From assembly GCF_015694705.1 (NCBI RefSeq), contig NZ_JADQDR010000008.1, positions 186,001 to 250,000 on the forward strand: DNA of 64,000 bases, given 5' to 3'. A model generated the notes under the pieces. That model worked only from the letters and a program-made list of their open reading frames with translations, ran no database searches and had not been told where the DNA came from. Origin of the DNA: Pontibacter rufus. GTDB lineage: Bacteria > Bacteroidota > Bacteroidia > Cytophagales > Hymenobacteraceae. This document shows, piece after piece, positions 44,781 through 52,876 of the stretch (its first letter is position 1; each line of letters opens with the position of its first letter). Both the position numbers and the translations under genes were made by a program.

Positions 44781-47360
44781 TTACTTCTCCAGCCATACCG
44801 ATTCGACCTCCAGGCTGTACGGCTTTTTAGCATCTGCCGGAGTCAGGCTCTCGCCAATGGTGATTTCCAACTTCTCTGCCTGTTTCAGGTTAAAAGGCTC
44901 TACGCTGCCCGGCTTAAACCAGAACGGCTGGAAACCGGGGTATGGCCGCGGCAACAGGATAAAAGGAGCCGGCTTCAGGCTACGCAGCGGAATTTCAATT
45001 TGTTGAAAATGATTGTTTAAGGTGATGTATGCTGTATAGGCGGAGGCATCATCCGTTATCAGGGACACTTTTACCTGCACCGGCGCGGCATTGCCGGTAC
45101 GCGCTTTCACGACCAGTTTATCAAACGAGGCAAGCTCCGATTGCCTGCCTTTTACCTTGTTGGCAAAGTATGATTGAAAACCAAGTACACGCTCGCCACC
45201 CAGTTCTTTGACTGCCAGCCGAAGTATAAGCTGGCCGGGCTGTGCTGCTGTTATCAATTGCCGCTCGTCGCTTTTCCACAGGTTCGGGTATACGTACACG
45301 TCGCGGTCGGTGGTGGCGTTAAACAGTTCCAAAGCACCGTTAGGGGCCGCCACAAACGTCTGCCAGGTGTCGTTCTGGTAATAGTCCCAGGCAAAAGGAT
45401 TGCCTTTGTGGTTGCCGGGGAAAGTATAAAATGCGCTGTCGGACTGCTGCACCATAATTCTATAGTTTACCAGGCCGGGCGTAGCGATGTCGGCGGGTGC
45501 TTCTGCCTGGTACATGTAGGCGGCAGTGCGTTCCATCGGTATCGTCTTCCAGACAGCGCTTGTGTTGTTCATCAGCAGCGTTACTTTAGCGGTGGTGTCT
45601 ATCCCAACAATTTTTGCTTTCACAGTAAAAGGCTGCCCTGCTGATACTTCCTGATAAGGCTGATGTACCACAACGGGGCCAGAGATAGCAGGCGCAGGAG
45701 CCACAAATTCATTTAACTGAATGGCACCCAACCCGCTGCTTCCGCTCCAGGAGCTTTTGTTTTTTGTGGTTAAAAGATATGTGCCGGGCCGGATTTTAAA
45801 GTTTCCTGTTTTAGCTTGCACATCGTAGCTGTTGCCTTGGTTCAGGCCTTTAATGTGGAAGCGCTCGCCCAGGTCGGGGAGGCTGATTTGCATGGGCTGC
45901 GTTTGCCACTGAATGCGGGTAACGGTTTTCGCGGGAGAGGCTTTGGCAACAGGGTCGCTGACCTGAATGGCATCCGGCATCACTTCCAGCCGCCACACGC
46001 CTTTGTCCAGTTTATCTATAAAGTAGGCGCCCAGCCCCTCATACTCCACTACCGGCGAGCTGCCTACACCGGCAATGTGTTCGAGTTTGGCGGCATCTGC
46101 CGGTTTGGTGCGGGTGGTGTTGGAGTAGTAAAATTCCTGCGGCGTATTCATCTCGCTCAGCTGCTCTTTGTAACTCACCCGAAACACATCAAAAACAGTA
46201 TCGTTGGGGAAAGTACCGTAACTTTTGAGGCGGGGCAATTTGTGAAAAGCTTTGGAGGCAATCAGCAGGCTGATGGCTTTGCCGGGCGTATAGGCCAGGT
46301 TCAGGTAGTGCGTCTGGTATTCGGTGTTGGCATAGGCGGTAGCCATCGGGTCGTAGGCAAACTGGGTGGCCCACTGAAAGCCCGCGCCTCGAAAGCTGCG
46401 CGCCATAGCCGGGTACATATCGGACTGCATCACATCGCCCGCATCAAACTCATATACCATACGGGCCTTTCCTGCAAACTCCGGAATGGTGTCAAACGGG
46501 ATGCGGTAGGTGTCCACGTTGGGCAGGTAGTTGCCCTGCAAGGTATGGCCTGCTACCAGCCCCGTGGGGTACCACTGAAAACTGAAACCATCTACATCCG
46601 CTTTGGCCACCGCATCGGCATAAGTGGGTGACTCGCTGATGTTGTAGAAAACAGGTTTGCTCCAGCCGGTGCTGCGGATAGCTTTCACCAGGCGGTTAAT
46701 GTATGCTGTGGTTCCGGCTTTTGGGCCGCTGTGGTGGGGTTCGTTGTTTATTTCGGCGGCAATTACGTCGGGGTCCTGGCCGTAGATGCGTTTGGTGTAG
46801 GGATTTACGTGGCGGAAGAACTGTTTCAGGTAATTTTCCTGTGCCTTTATGGCTTTCTCTGTTACCAGTGCCTGCTGTTTGTTGTAGATGCTGGAGAAAC
46901 CTGCCGTTTTCTCATCCTTTTCCGGGTAGCCGTTCCCCCAGAAAGCGATGGGCGTGACGAGGATTTTAATATTTCGCTGCTTCAGCTTGTACACCAGGTA
47001 ATCGAACAGGCGCAGGTGCTCGTTTTCCAGCAGGTTGCCCACTGAATCCGTTATCTCGGTGTCCCAGACGTGTACCCGGAAAGCATCGAGCCCAAGCCGG
47101 GCCATGTGGTATACATCATTGTCGATGGCTTTTTCCAGGTCTGCGTGCAGGGCTTTGTGCGAGCGGTAGCCGTAGGCAAAAGGAACGGTATAGTTTACAC
47201 CGAAGAAGGCGGCCTCTTTGTTGGTTTTCTCCCAGCGCAGCACGCCCTTTTTATCCACGTATACGCCGCTACGCTTCTGGCTGAACACGTGCGTACTCGT
47301 TATACTTAATAGTACACCTAAAAACAAAGCCTTAAAAGCTGCTTTTATCCAATTCCTCAT
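44781..47360 (-). CDS. Secreted GH5-like (clan GH-A) glycoside hydrolase of unknown substrate
   Basis: An 859-residue protein. The signal peptide ends in STHVFSQ (about 28). The TIM-barrel half (35-400) has NNDVYHMARLGLDAFRVH-like segments, AAEINNEPHHSG with the clan GH-A Asn-Glu acid/base pair, and a probable nucleophile Glu in MVYEFDAGD. The C-terminal half contains Ig-like (about 530-640) and jelly-roll carbohydrate-binding-type (about 650-850) domains. I recognise the family only as a conserved Bacteroidota hydrolase; the substrate is unknown. TACTTTTG at 47398-47391 on the minus strand, about 30 bases before the ATG, matches the -7 box. It lies between the amylase and GH2 genes, with palindromic repeats on both sides. 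Confidence 0.82.
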   Translation of the reverse strand: MRNWIKAAFKALFLGVLLSITSTHVFSQKRSGVYVDKKGVLRWEKTNKEAAFFGVNYTVPFAYGYRSHKALHADLEKAIDNDVYHMARLGLDAFRVHVWDTEITDSVGNLLENEHLRLFDYLVYKLKQRNIKILVTPIAFWGNGYPEKDEKTAGFSSIYNKQQALVTEKAIKAQENYLKQFFRHVNPYTKRIYGQDPDVIAAEINNEPHHSGPKAGTTAYINRLVKAIRSTGWSKPVFYNISESPTYADAVAKADVDGFSFQWYPTGLVAGHTLQGNYLPNVDTYRIPFDTIPEFAGKARMVYEFDAGDVMQSDMYPAMARSFRGAGFQWATQFAYDPMATAYANTEYQTHYLNLAYTPGKAISLLIASKAFHKLPRLKSYGTFPNDTVFDVFRVSYKEQLSEMNTPQEFYYSNTTRTKPADAAKLEHIAGVGSSPVVEYEGLGAYFIDKLDKGVWRLEVMPDAIQVSDPVAKASPAKTVTRIQWQTQPMQISLPDLGERFHIKGLNQGNSYDVQAKTGNFKIRPGTYLLTTKNKSSWSGSSGLGAIQLNEFVAPAPAISGPVVVHQPYQEVSAGQPFTVKAKIVGIDTTAKVTLLMNNTSAVWKTIPMERTAAYMYQAEAPADIATPGLVNYRIMVQQSDSAFYTFPGNHKGNPFAWDYYQNDTWQTFVAAPNGALELFNATTDRDVYVYPNLWKSDERQLITAAQPGQLILRLAVKELGGERVLGFQSYFANKVKGRQSELASFDKLVVKARTGNAAPVQVKVSLITDDASAYTAYITLNNHFQQIEIPLRSLKPAPFILLPRPYPGFQPFWFKPGSVEPFNLKQAEKLEITIGESLTPADAKKPYSLEVESVWLEK

Positions 47361-47504
47361 TTATCTAATGTTTTAAGTACTAACGTTACGCAAAAGTATG
47401 CGAAATCTCTTGTTTATACGCTTGCTGAAAAGTCCCCCTTGGAAGGTAATCTTGCAGGAAAAAATAGTAAAACGCTACAGCCGCTCCTCAGTTTTGCTTT
47501 TGAT

Positions 47505-47651
47505 GCTGGTGCGAGCTTGCAGCTCGTACCTTTTTTCATCAAGGAGTGCATTCCGCCATCTCTGTATAGTCGCTCTACAACAGATTAAATAACAAAAATC
47601 TGCTTAAAGCTGGTATACAAGCGGAGGTACGAGCTGCAAGCTCGCACCAGC
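47505..47651. repeat. Nested palindromic repeat, GCTGGTGCGAGCTTG family, copy 5 (long spacer)
   Basis: Arms 47505-47530 and 47626-47651 are perfect inverted copies over 26 bases, but the centre is 95 bases, against about 20-25 in the other copies. It fills most of the 373-base gap between the T9SS amylase and the GH5-like gene. Confidence 0.85.
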
Positions 47652-47733
47652 TATATGCTTTCATTTTTCCCTGCAAGATGAGCTTCAAAGGGGACAAAAA
47701 GTAAAGGTGCGTAACGTCAGTTGTAAAGTATAA

Positions 47734-50538
47734 TCAGGGCAGTTTTACCAGCTTCCTGACCATGCGTTTTTCGCCTGTCTGTATCTGTAAAAAATAAGTG
47801 CCGGCAGCCAGGCCCTGCAGGTTTAGCGGCTGTGTCAGGGTTTCCGTGCTTTTCCGCATTTTTACCGTGCGGAGTATAGCGCCTGTCAGGTTGGTGAGCT
47901 GCATCGATACTTCGCCGCGGTACGCATCCGACAGCTCAACAAAAGCTTTGTCCTGCGACGGGTTGGGGTAAACGAGCATGTTGGCATTGTCGGCCAGTTC
48001 GTCTTTGGCTGCCAGCACCACGCGCTGCCAGGGCACTAAATCAGGCTTGGGGGCAGGCAGCGGTTTGGTGGTATACAGGTGAAACTCGCCCGGCTGCAGC
48101 ACAATCGTTTCGGCGGTGTTGCTGACGCTCAGCTCCTGGCCTGTAAAATAATCATACCATTTGCCGGCCTGCGGAAAGCCGGAAGGCACCGACAACTTCT
48201 GGATATCAAAGTTACCGATGATGTACACGGTCATACTTGTGTCGTTCAGGGTAATGCGCTTTATGTATCCATCCAGCGAAAGCGTGAAATCTTCGGTACG
48301 GAAGGCCGGCTGTGTTTCTTTCAGGTGGATGAGGGCGGCATACACGTCGTAGAGTTTTCCGCGGTCGGCATTTTGCTGGTATTCCCAGTGCAGCGGTTTG
48401 CGCCCGGTGCGGCCATTTTCGTTGATAGGCACATCGTAACCCAGTTCCCCGAACTGCCAAATAAGTTTGGGGCCAGGTATAGGCAGGAAGAAAGCCGCTG
48501 CCAGCTTCGACCGGTTGAGGGCTGTTTTTAAATCACGCGTGTTGTAGCTGCTGTTGGAGCGGCCGTTCTGCAGTACATCGTACAGCAACCTTTCCTCGTC
48601 GTGGCTTTCCAAGTAACCTACCACGTTCGGGTTTTCCCAGCCTCTTTCCTTGTAAGATATCCAGCTTGGATTAGCTTCGTTTCCTTTTGCGGCATTGCGG
48701 TAATCGTAGTTCAGGTTGCCCCAGAACAGCATGCCATAGTCGGCCAGCACCTTTTCCTCCTCGTTCACGGCAAAGTGCTCGAGTATCACATAAGCAGTTT
48801 CGTCTACGGCGCGGATGTGGTCATAAATGCGTTTCCAGATGGCGATGCGGCTGGCGTCGTAAGCGCTCCAGGCATCCACATCGTTGCCGCTGTTTTTCTG
48901 CGTAAAACCTTTGGAAAGGTCGAAACGGTAGCCGTCCACATGATATTCTTCCAGCCAGAATGTAGTAACCCGGTCTACAAAAGCCTGCGTGTTGGGGCTT
49001 TCGTGGTTAAAGTCGAAGAAAACGCTGTAGGGGTGCGTGGCCTGCTGGTTGAAGTATGGGTTATCAGCCGAGGGCTTGTTGCCATCCCAGTACAGCTTCA
49101 CGTACGGAAACTCATAATCGGCCTGGTTCAGCACCATGTCCAGTATCACAGCGATGCCGTTTTCGTGACATTTGTCGATGAAGGCTTTCAGGTTTTTCGC
49201 CGTACCATAGGCCTTGTCGGGAGCAAAGTAAAAGGTAGGATTGTAGCCCCAGGAATCATTACCGGTAAATTCCGTTACCGGCATCAGCTCAATCGCATTT
49301 ATACCTAAGCGCTTTAGGTAAGAGAGCGTATCGGCCAGCGTCGTATAGTTCTGGGTTTCCACAAAGTCGCGCACCAGCAGCTCGTAGATGACCATTGTTT
49401 CCACTTCCGGCCGCTTAAAGTCCTGTACCTTCCAGGTATAAGGCGTTTGATTTGTCTGCATTATAGATACGATGCCGGTAGCGCCCTGTGGGTATGGTTT
49501 CAGGTTGGGGTAGGAGGTGCCGGAAATGTACTTATCGTTGTCTGGGTCCAGGATTTTCTGCGCATAAGGGTCAGCCACGGCAATGGTGCCATCCACCAGG
49601 TACTGATACGCTACTTCCTCACCGGCCGGCAAATCATCCAGCACAATCCAGTAGCGGTTGCCGTCGGGGGTGCGGTTCATCAGGTATGGGGCAGAAGGCG
49701 TCCAGTTGTTGAACTCGCCGATAACATATGCAAAGCTTTTACCGGATGCGAACAGGGACAGGATGACTTTGGTGGGACTGATGTAGTTTACGCCGTCCAC
49801 AATGCCTGCAGGAAGCGCGGCCACGGTGGGCTGTGGTTTTATAGTATAAGCGAAGCTGGCCGTAGCCATTTCGGTGGCAGTGGCAGCTTCGAGGGTTATT
49901 ACCTTTTCGGCTCCGGCATCTGTTCCCGTGTTTAAAGTATAGGTGATGGCATCGGCATCCTCCACCGTTTTCAACACCGTATTTTCTGCCTTCAGCATGA
50001 GGGTGGCCTTTTGGGAGGCAACGGCGCTGATTTCTATAGTTGCATTTGCATCCACGTAAAAGGACTTCTCTGCAGGATTGGTAAACGCAATAGTCAGCTT
50101 GTCGTCATACACGGTGATGAAGAAATCTTCGGTCTGCGCTTTCCCGTCGCCGCTCTTCAGCAACACCCCCAGCCTGCGGATAGGTTTATCGGCCGGAACC
50201 CCGAAGTATTGTCGCGGCACCAGCGTTATCTGCCACTTGTCGTTGCCCAGCGCGGTCATTTTGCCCGGTGCAAAAGGTTTGCTGAAGTCTGTCTGCCCGG
50301 TGGGCTGGTATTCAAAAGCTTCGCCGGTAGCTGTCGTGCCTGCGCCCGACCACAGGTATACATCATCAGTTTTGCCCAGCAGCCCTTTGGCGCGTGCGTC
50401 TTTGGCTTTCGACAGGTCAAACGTAATGGTTACTTCCTTGTCGGCAGTCGGAAATTCAGGACTGGTGGTGACGACCTGCGCCATCAGGCACAGGGGCAGC
50501 AGGAGGAAGGTAAAGAGCAGTAAGTAGATTTTTCGCAT
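47734..50538 (-). CDS. Alpha-amylase-type GH13 enzyme with T9SS sorting domain
   Basis: A 934-residue protein from the ATG at 50538 (MRKIYLLLFTFLLLPLCLMA, a good signal peptide); the open frame extends to 50655 but those residues do not look like part of it, and an ATG at 50544 is possible. Domains: N-terminal beta domains, a CBM48-like domain (FAYVIGEFNNWTPSAPYLMN), a GH13 barrel with YRFDLSKGF, VILEHFAVNEE and YLESHDEERLLYD for the three catalytic acids, and a C-terminal T9SS type A domain (LVYPNPSQDKAFVEL, ending RKLVKLP). It would be secreted through the outer membrane by type IX secretion and attack starch outside the cell, in the role SusG has in Bacteroides. Confidence 0.92.
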   Translation of the reverse strand: MRKIYLLLFTFLLLPLCLMAQVVTTSPEFPTADKEVTITFDLSKAKDARAKGLLGKTDDVYLWSGAGTTATGEAFEYQPTGQTDFSKPFAPGKMTALGNDKWQITLVPRQYFGVPADKPIRRLGVLLKSGDGKAQTEDFFITVYDDKLTIAFTNPAEKSFYVDANATIEISAVASQKATLMLKAENTVLKTVEDADAITYTLNTGTDAGAEKVITLEAATATEMATASFAYTIKPQPTVAALPAGIVDGVNYISPTKVILSLFASGKSFAYVIGEFNNWTPSAPYLMNRTPDGNRYWIVLDDLPAGEEVAYQYLVDGTIAVADPYAQKILDPDNDKYISGTSYPNLKPYPQGATGIVSIMQTNQTPYTWKVQDFKRPEVETMVIYELLVRDFVETQNYTTLADTLSYLKRLGINAIELMPVTEFTGNDSWGYNPTFYFAPDKAYGTAKNLKAFIDKCHENGIAVILDMVLNQADYEFPYVKLYWDGNKPSADNPYFNQQATHPYSVFFDFNHESPNTQAFVDRVTTFWLEEYHVDGYRFDLSKGFTQKNSGNDVDAWSAYDASRIAIWKRIYDHIRAVDETAYVILEHFAVNEEEKVLADYGMLFWGNLNYDYRNAAKGNEANPSWISYKERGWENPNVVGYLESHDEERLLYDVLQNGRSNSSYNTRDLKTALNRSKLAAAFFLPIPGPKLIWQFGELGYDVPINENGRTGRKPLHWEYQQNADRGKLYDVYAALIHLKETQPAFRTEDFTLSLDGYIKRITLNDTSMTVYIIGNFDIQKLSVPSGFPQAGKWYDYFTGQELSVSNTAETIVLQPGEFHLYTTKPLPAPKPDLVPWQRVVLAAKDELADNANMLVYPNPSQDKAFVELSDAYRGEVSMQLTNLTGAILRTVKMRKSTETLTQPLNLQGLAAGTYFLQIQTGEKRMVRKLVKLP

Positions 50539-50945
50539 AGACATGTCGTAAGCAGGCAAAAGAAAACGTACCAAAGACCCGATATTTGAAAGTCCCCGCT
50601 CTATACTGCTTTCCAGGCAAGCATGATTAATTTTCGCACTTATACTCCGCATCACGGAGCCGTAGTTATAGCGCTAAAGGTAGCAAGATTCTATGGTGAA
50701 TTTTAATGCTGCAGCATAACAAAAGCACACCACACAGTAAAGTATTATTTGTTTCTATACCAGGGTATGGCCTGATAGCCTGCTTTTTTAATGCAATTTA
50801 AGCCGGGCAGCTCTGCATATTATTCTGCGAAATGATCGTTCAACCGGATAAAAGCAGATGAGCGTAACGAAAGACAGCCTCCCCTCGTTCTTAAAATTCG
50901 TGCTATTGACTTTAAACAAACTTAATAAAGAAAGGGAGAGAACGT
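50539..50945. other. Divergent gap between amylase and manganese catalase genes
   Basis: About 400 bases. The part near the amylase is its leader; 50690-50800 is AT-rich. Before the catalase, TTGACT (about 50906) and TTAATAAAG (about 50925) weakly resemble a sigma-70-like promoter, and GGGAGAG lies just before the ATG. No gene is seen. Confidence 0.4.
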
Positions 50946-51890
50946 ATGTTTTATCACGTAAAAGAATTACAGTTTAACGCCCGGGTTTCGAAGCCCGATC
51001 CAAAATTTGCCAGCCTGCTGCTGGAGCAGTTTGGCGGCGCAAACGGCGAGCTGAAAGCGGCCATGCAATATTTTGTGCAGGCATTTCCGGCAAGGCAGCC
51101 ACACCCCGATAAGTATGATTTACTCATGGACATCGCCACAGAAGAATTCAGCCACCTGGAGATTGTAGGCGCTACCATTCAGATGCTGCTGGGCGGTATC
51201 AGCGGTGAGTTGAAGAAATCAGCAGAAGAATCAGAAATCATGCAGTTGCTGGACGGCAAATCGGCCAAGGAAAATTTCATACACGAGGCGATGGTAAATC
51301 CGCAGTTTTTTGCCCTCAGCGGCGGAGGCCCAACCTTAACAAACAGCCAGGGTGTGCCCTGGAACGCAGCCTATGTAACAGCCAATGGCGACCTGACTGT
51401 GGACCTGCGCTCTAATATGGCGGCAGAATCGCGCGCCAAAATTGTATATGAGTACCTGTTACAGTTCACCGATGACCCTTACGTAAAAGAAACGCTCCGC
51501 TTCCTGATGACGCGTGAGGTGGCACACTTCCAGATGTTTGAGGCTGCCTTGGATTCTATCCAGCCAAACTTCCCGCCCGGAGTGTTGCAGAGTGATCCGC
51601 GATACAGCAATACATACTATAACATGTCGAACGGCGCGGATGTGCGTGGCCCCTGGAACGAAGGCCCTAGCCCCAAAATGGGGGAAACATGGCAGTATGT
51701 ACATGACCCGCTGCGCCAGGTAATTGAAACCAACGGCTTGCTGGATAAGGAGATTGAAGGTACCAGCCGCACACAGGAAAGCGTAGAGGCCATGAACAAA
51801 CAACTCAGCGAAGAGCGCAGCGCCAAAATAGAGGCAGCCGTGCCAAAAGGTGAGAACGAGTGGAGCACTTATCCGCAAAACGGCTATTAA
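50946..51890 (+). CDS. Manganese catalase
   Basis: A 314-residue dimanganese catalase that breaks down hydrogen peroxide without haem. Ligand segments are NGELKAAMQYFVQAFP (Glu35), DIATEEFSHLEIVG (Glu67, His70), NMAAESRAKIVYEYLL and FLMTREVAHFQMFEAAL, in the family order. The C-terminal tail wraps over the fold as usual (GPWNEGPSPKMGETW). The cytoplasmic form has no signal peptide. AAAGGGAGAG lies 5 bases before the ATG, an uncommon Shine-Dalgarno in this phylum. A DsbA-like gene starts 19 bases after its stop and is probably co-transcribed. Confidence 0.94.
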   Translation: MFYHVKELQFNARVSKPDPKFASLLLEQFGGANGELKAAMQYFVQAFPARQPHPDKYDLLMDIATEEFSHLEIVGATIQMLLGGISGELKKSAEESEIMQLLDGKSAKENFIHEAMVNPQFFALSGGGPTLTNSQGVPWNAAYVTANGDLTVDLRSNMAAESRAKIVYEYLLQFTDDPYVKETLRFLMTREVAHFQMFEAALDSIQPNFPPGVLQSDPRYSNTYYNMSNGADVRGPWNEGPSPKMGETWQYVHDPLRQVIETNGLLDKEIEGTSRTQESVEAMNKQLSEERSAKIEAAVPKGENEWSTYPQNGY

Positions 51891-51909
51891 GCTGCTGAGA
51901 GCGTTATTT

Positions 51910-52725
51910 ATGACGAAAAACGAGAACGAAGTTAATAATACTTCAAAACATAACGGGTCGGTGGAGATTCAGGTCTACACCGACCCGCTTTGTTGTTGGA
52001 GCTGGGGTTTTGAGCCGCAATGGCGCAGGCTGCGCTACGAATATGGCAGCCAGGTGAAATGGCGATACCGTATGGCTGGCCTTATACCGGACTGGAGCAG
52101 CTATACTGATCCGATGAACTCGGTAAGCAGGCCCGTGCAGATGGGGCCAATGTGGCTGGAAGTACACCATTTGTCGGGTATGCCCCTGCAGGATAAAATA
52201 TGGTTTACTGATCCGCCTGCTTCTTCCTATCCGGCTTGCATGGCTGTGAAAAGTGCAGGCTTGCAGTCGCCGGCAGCCGAGGAGATGTACCTGCGCCGCG
52301 TACGCGAGGCCGTGATGCTGCAGGGCCGCAACATTGCTAAACGCGAGGTACTGCTGGATGTGGCAAAAGAACTTTCGGAAAGCAAGCCGGAGCTGCTGGA
52401 CTATACTGCTTTTGAGCGGGAACTTACCGGGCAGGTGGCGCGGAAAGCCTTTGAGGAGGATCTGCAGCAGGTGCGCTACCATCTCATTGGCCGCTATCCC
52501 ACGCTCACCATCAGCAAACCCGGACAAACGGGCGTAATGATAGTGGGCTACAGGCCTTATGACGCTTTGGTAACCGCCCTCGGGCAGGCTGCCCCGGAAC
52601 TGCAACCCGTGCAACAGGCCACAGACGCCGAAAGCTACCGCCGCTTTTGGGCAGGCGCCACCGACAGGGAAGTGCAGGAAGCGCTTGGCCAGGAGGCTAC
52701 CAGTTCTTCGGCAGCAAAAGCCTGA
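51910..52725 (+). CDS. DsbA-family (FrnE/SpxH-like) protein with CC-W motif
   Basis: A 271-residue cytoplasmic protein; the ATG at 51910 is preferred because the frame before it overlaps the catalase end. VEIQVYTDPLCCWSWGFEPQ (about 18-37) is the DsbA-like active-site strand, with Cys28-Cys29-Trp in place of a CxxC pair. The insertion domain is helical, and QTGVMIVGYRPYDALVTALG closes the thioredoxin fold. The CW motif is like that of SpxH/YjbH and FrnE relatives, which act in oxidative-stress responses. Its place directly after catalase supports such a role; the substrate is unknown. Confidence 0.82.
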   Translation: MTKNENEVNNTSKHNGSVEIQVYTDPLCCWSWGFEPQWRRLRYEYGSQVKWRYRMAGLIPDWSSYTDPMNSVSRPVQMGPMWLEVHHLSGMPLQDKIWFTDPPASSYPACMAVKSAGLQSPAAEEMYLRRVREAVMLQGRNIAKREVLLDVAKELSESKPELLDYTAFERELTGQVARKAFEEDLQQVRYHLIGRYPTLTISKPGQTGVMIVGYRPYDALVTALGQAAPELQPVQQATDAESYRRFWAGATDREVQEALGQEATSSSAAKA

Positions 52726-52876
52726 TTGCTTTTTCTGTTGCCTGGCTTTATAACTGGAACTCCGAAGAAGTATAATTATGCTGATAGTGCAGGCGCCATA
52801 TAGTTTGATAAACACCAGATGCTAAAAATTACTACATTCGCCTGTCCATAACAACAGCATCCGCTGCAGAGGTATT

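Noticed and set aside
9899..47651. CRISPR array or insertion sequences made of the palindromic repeats
   Set aside because: The copies are single, kilobases apart and have no regular spacers; no cas gene or transposase is present.
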